From Trichothermofontia sp037445115 (GTDB taxonomy: Bacteria > Cyanobacteriota > Cyanobacteriia > B231): DNA of 8,056 nt. The DNA is taken from assembly GCA_037445115.1 (NCBI GenBank), contig JBBILC010000174.1, positions 1-8,056 on the forward strand, in the 5' to 3' direction. Below, piece by piece: positions 5,774 to 8,056 of the stretch. Position 1 is the stretch's first letter; each line of letters starts with the position of its first letter. Made by a program: the position numbers and the translations under genes. Under the pieces are notes generated by a model, which ran no database searches, was not told the DNA's origin, and was given only the letters and a program-made list of their open reading frames with translations.

Positions 5774-6412
5774 ATGCCTTCTCCATTCCCAGGCATGGAT
5801 CCCTATTTAGAACATCCCGATCGCTGGTCTACGGTGCATAACCGATTGATTGTGGCGATCGCGGATGTACTCACGCCTCAGTTGCTACCCAAATATCAGG
5901 TCGATATTGAAAAACGCATCTACGAAATTATTGGAGCTAACTCTCTGCTGGTCGGTAGACCGGATGTGAGTGTGCAGCAATCTCGCTTATCCCAAGAGAT
6001 CCTCACCCACCCATCTGCGACTGCTGTGCCCACGGCTCAACCGATCAAGGTGTCTGTGCCGATGGTGGAGGAAGTCAAGGAGGCGTATCTGGAAGTCAAA
6101 GAGGCGGCGACTCAGAAAGTGGTAACGGCCATTGAAATCCTTTCTCCAACCAATAAAAAAGGACAGGGCAGAGAAAAGTACGAGAAAAAGCGACAACAAG
6201 TGTTGTCCAGCTTGTCCCATCTCGTTGAAATCGACCTGTTGCGTGATGGGGAGCCGCTGCCCGTTCTAGAAGTGCCTGGATATACTGACTACCGGATTCT
6301 GGTCAGTCGTTCTGACACTCGCCCGATCGCTGATTTGTATGCCTTCAATCTGCCGGATCTGATTCCGCTGTTTCCGATCCCGCTATCACCAGACAGGGTT
6401 ATTTCATTCTAA
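5774..6412 (+). CDS. DUF4058 family protein, C-terminus truncated by an insertion sequence
   Basis: The start MPSPFPGMDPYLEHPDRW is the typical DUF4058 opening. It is followed by H22-N-R-L (22-25), the block R62-P-D-V-S-V, the block A119-I-E-I-L-S-P-T-N-K-K-G (119-130), R133-E-K-Y-x-K-K-R (133-140), and Y173-R-I-L-V-S-R (173-179). The frame stops at residue 212, whereas family members I recall run to about 240-270 residues. The last native part is YAFNLPDLIPLFPIPLSP; the final five or six residues (RVISF) are read from the end of an ISAs1-type element starting near 6394. About 40-50 C-terminal residues are therefore missing and the protein may be inactive. The function of DUF4058 is not known. 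It sits 7 nt after the HlyD stop with only a weak GGTAGGT-like site, so translation is probably coupled to that gene. Confidence 0.9.
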   Translation: MPSPFPGMDPYLEHPDRWSTVHNRLIVAIADVLTPQLLPKYQVDIEKRIYEIIGANSLLVGRPDVSVQQSRLSQEILTHPSATAVPTAQPIKVSVPMVEEVKEAYLEVKEAATQKVVTAIEILSPTNKKGQGREKYEKKRQQVLSSLSHLVEIDLLRDGEPLPVLEVPGYTDYRILVSRSDTRPIADLYAFNLPDLIPLFPIPLSPDRVISF

Positions 6413-6594
6413 ACAGGGTACTCAGTGTGTTAAGGCTGAACCCAGCCCGACGTTGGGCTTGAGCCATATTTTGAAAGCCCTGATCACGATACAAATTGAG
6501 GGCAAAGTTACGTGCCAGAGCCCAAATTTGAATTAGAGGTGATGTGCGAATGCGTGAAGCATCTTCTCCCTGAGTCACATCTCGGACATAATGC
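6394..6594 (-). mobile_element. ISAs1-family element, one end only, interrupted by a second IS
   Basis: The DUF4058 frame breaks at CAGGG (6394-6398), the kind of terminus ISAs1-family elements usually have. Immediately inside it, on the minus strand, is an ISAs1-type transposase C-terminus whose stop codon lies at 6399-6401. The element is cut at 6594 by the next IS; its remaining part, roughly 1 kb, should lie beyond 8056. A target duplication, if present, would be the 8-10 bp ending at 6393 and could only be confirmed with the far side. Confidence 0.8.
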
Positions 6595-6596
6595 AC
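6399..6596 (-). pseudogene. ISAs1-family transposase, C-terminal fragment
   Basis: The minus strand encodes HYVRDVTQGEDASRIR followed by A-R-N-F-A-L-N-L and N-M-A-Q-A-Q-R-R. This is the C-terminal signature of ISAs1-family DDE transposases (H-W/Y-V-x-D-V-x-x-x-E-D-x-x-R-x-R, then R-N-x-A-x-x-L), and the Glu in GED fits the third catalytic residue. Only about 64 of the usual 350 or more residues are here and both catalytic Asp residues are missing, so it cannot act alone. The apparent GTG start (6594-6596) is an accident: two of its bases come from the end of the neighbouring IS and one from the broken gene. The frame ends 5 bp from the element's terminus. Confidence 0.85.
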
Positions 6597-6621
6597 AGGA
6601 CTTGGAATGTTACAAAAGGAG
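6595..6621 (+). repeat. Left terminal inverted repeat of the IS
   Basis: Over 27 bp it matches the reverse complement of 8030-8056 at 23 positions, with the outer 13 bases identical and 17 of the outer 18 matching. Its inner end contains AAAAGGAGG (6614-6622), which looks like a ribosome-binding site but is too far from the transposase ATG to serve it. Confidence 0.88.
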
Positions 6622-6665
6622 GAAAATAGAAAGGTGTCCTACCCTGTCCCCAATCGGAGGTTCAC

Positions 6666-8009
6666 ATGGTGCCCTTCGTCGGAGTTCCTGAAACGATCGC
6701 CAACGGCATGAGCGCTTACCGAGAGGTATTTTGTCGGGAAGCCGGATTTGAGCATGTCAGTCGCTATGTGAGTGGATTGCTGTTGAGCGAGAACAAGACC
6801 TTACAAGGGATTCATGCTCAACAGGTGTACCTGGAAGGGGAAGGGGTGAGCCGACGAGCCATGCACGCAGCGGTGTTTGAAGCTGGATGGGACAGTGAGG
6901 CCTTGATGCGCCAGCACCGCTTGCAGGTGGGTCAACGGCATCAGGGACGAGGACGTGAAATCATCAGCTTAGACTGGACGCTCTCGCATCACGAAGCAGG
7001 CAAGCACATCTATGGGGTGAAACGAGGTTATGATTATGTCAACCACTGCATGAGTTGCTTCCAAACAGTTGTCACTGCTGTCGTTGCCAATCCTCAACAA
7101 ATCGATGGCATTGCAGTAGAAGTGCAGTTACCCGACTTCAGTGAGGCAGAGCGAGCGTATTTGCAAATGACCGCTCAAGAGAGTTATGAGCAGATGGAAG
7201 CGGTGATGCAACGTCTGATTGAGCTATTGCATCATCAAAAGAATCTGCTGAGGTATCGCAAACGCACTGAGATGGCCGTGGCCATGGTGCGACAAATTGA
7301 GGCCGAGGGACAGTTTCCCAAAGCTGATTACGCCTTTGACAATGGGGTGTTAACCCTGGAGTTGGCACAACTGATTGAGGAATCGGGCAAGCACTGGGTG
7401 AGCGAGATTGAGTGTTCCCGTTTGATCTTGTGGAATGGGCAGTGGTGTCGGGTTGATCAGGTAGAGGCGCAATTGCGGGTTGAGCATCCAGAGAGCTTCC
7501 GTCCTCTGCAAGTGCGCTGCCGCAATGGAGAAGTGAAGCAGTGCTGGGCGTTTACCAAGACCGTTCGGCTCAAGCGCTATGGGCGTAAACGATTAGTGAT
7601 CGTGCATGAAAAGGAGGATTTGAGTGATCCCCCCCGGTTTCTGTTGACCGATGCCTTGCATTGGGAAAGTGCACGGGTGATGCAAACGTGGAGTTACCGT
7701 TGGGCTTGCGAGATCTTTCATGAGTTTTGCAAGCAGGTGGCAGGCTTCGAGTCGGCTCAGGTGCGTCATGAGGAAGCGGTCAAACGCCACTTCCGCTTAA
7801 GTTGCGTAGCGCAGTCGATCCTGGGACAAGCGACCTGTGAGGGCAAAAAATCGGAACGATTTGCGTTTGCAAATGAAAAGCAAACAGTAGGACAACGGCT
7901 CTACAGTCTCACTCGTGAGCTTTACCAACAACTGTTGCATCTGGTGCAAGGGCTGTTTGCTCAAGGGCGAACCTGTGAACAAATCCTCGAGGTTATTATG
8001 CCTGCGTAA
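6666..8009 (+). CDS. DDE transposase, IS4/IS701 superfamily
   Basis: The 447-residue protein has the three catalytic acids in typical settings: D103 in I-I-S-L-D-W-T, D225 in Y-A-F-D-N-G-V-L, and E349 in W-x-x-R-W-A-C-E-I-F-H-E-F-C-K-Q. Spacing around the Glu fits the Y-x2-R-x3-E-x6-K signature of the IS4 group (W342, R345, E349, K356), with Trp in place of Tyr. An insertion rich in charged and beta residues lies between the second Asp and the Glu. The exact family (IS701 or an IS4 subgroup) cannot be fixed by eye. The ATG at 6666 is supported by GGAGG at 6656-6660, 5 nt upstream. There are no internal stops or frameshifts, and the C-terminus ends 47 bp before the element end, so the gene looks functional. 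Confidence 0.93.
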   Translation: MVPFVGVPETIANGMSAYREVFCREAGFEHVSRYVSGLLLSENKTLQGIHAQQVYLEGEGVSRRAMHAAVFEAGWDSEALMRQHRLQVGQRHQGRGREIISLDWTLSHHEAGKHIYGVKRGYDYVNHCMSCFQTVVTAVVANPQQIDGIAVEVQLPDFSEAERAYLQMTAQESYEQMEAVMQRLIELLHHQKNLLRYRKRTEMAVAMVRQIEAEGQFPKADYAFDNGVLTLELAQLIEESGKHWVSEIECSRLILWNGQWCRVDQVEAQLRVEHPESFRPLQVRCRNGEVKQCWAFTKTVRLKRYGRKRLVIVHEKEDLSDPPRFLLTDALHWESARVMQTWSYRWACEIFHEFCKQVAGFESAQVRHEEAVKRHFRLSCVAQSILGQATCEGKKSERFAFANEKQTVGQRLYSLTRELYQQLLHLVQGLFAQGRTCEQILEVIMPA

Positions 8010-8029
8010 AATCATCTGCTCTTTTTATT

Positions 8030-8056
8030 CTCCCTTCATAACTTTCCAAGTCCTGT
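8030..8056 (-). repeat. Right terminal inverted repeat of the IS
   Basis: It is the inverted partner of 6595-6621, ending in TCCAAGTCCTGT at the last base of the window. It starts 20 bp after the transposase stop. A TTTTTATT run (8022-8029) just before it may help to end the transposase transcript, although no clear stem precedes it. Confidence 0.88.

Larger units (their letters stand above)
6595..8056 (+). mobile_element. Complete 1462-bp insertion sequence, IS4/IS701-like
   Basis: The left end at 6595 (ACAGGACTTGGAA) is repeated in inverted form at the window's end (TTCCAAGTCCTGT, ending at 8056). The two ends enclose a single intact transposase with a 71-nt leader and 47 nt after the stop. 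The element sits inside the ISAs1 transposase gene. A target duplication cannot be tested because the right flank is outside the window. It contains no full HIP1 site, unlike the surrounding host DNA, which fits an origin elsewhere. Confidence 0.9.

Noticed and set aside
6614..6634. AAAAGGAGG plus GTG at 6634 as the transposase start
   Set aside because: The GTG is in a different frame from the transposase. The ATG at 6666 has its own GGAGG at proper spacing.

Overview
The window reads as chromosomal DNA of a cyanobacterium, most likely a filamentous or Leptolyngbya-like lineage (the order is inference). The best sequence evidence is the octamer GCGATCGC (HIP1), which occurs seven times in the first 6.4 kb. 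Several gene families found almost only in cyanobacteria also point this way (DUF4359, the small protein at 3335, the CxxC membrane protein at 3784).

Layout. Positions 1-1488 are the C-terminal part of a large secreted or surface protein built from roughly 95-residue Ig/cadherin-like repeats; its start lies outside the window. A clear intrinsic terminator at 1551-1587 closes it. Two minus-strand envelope genes follow: a DUF4359 membrane-anchored protein (2163-2570) and, downstream of it, a Spy/CpxP-like exported LTxxQ protein (1586-2065). A 764-bp stretch without a convincing gene (2571-3334) holds several palindromes and a 16-bp direct repeat. Next come a small conserved acidic protein (3335-3649) and a convergent membrane protein with four ordered cysteines (3784-4194). 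They are separated by a perfect 16-bp palindrome of the dispersed-repeat type.

From 4342 an apparent two-gene operon runs on the plus strand: an HlyD-family membrane fusion protein (4342-5766) and, 7 nt later, a DUF4058 protein (5774-6412). The DUF4058 gene has lost its C-terminus. At about 6394 it runs into the end of an ISAs1-family insertion sequence, of which only the transposase C-terminus (minus strand, 6399-6594) is present. That element is itself interrupted at 6594/6595 by a second, apparently intact 1462-bp IS (6595-8056). This inner IS has matching terminal inverted repeats and an IS4/IS701-like DDE transposase (6666-8009). The last base of the window is the last base of its right inverted repeat.

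The envelope theme is consistent: a repeat-rich exported protein, a periplasmic LTxxQ protein and a type I secretion adaptor. Nothing in the sequence proves that the HlyD protein exports the repeat protein, and no ABC transporter or outer-membrane channel is present. I do not see a new defence or mobile system. The strongest observation is the two-layer nested insertion that broke the DUF4058 gene.
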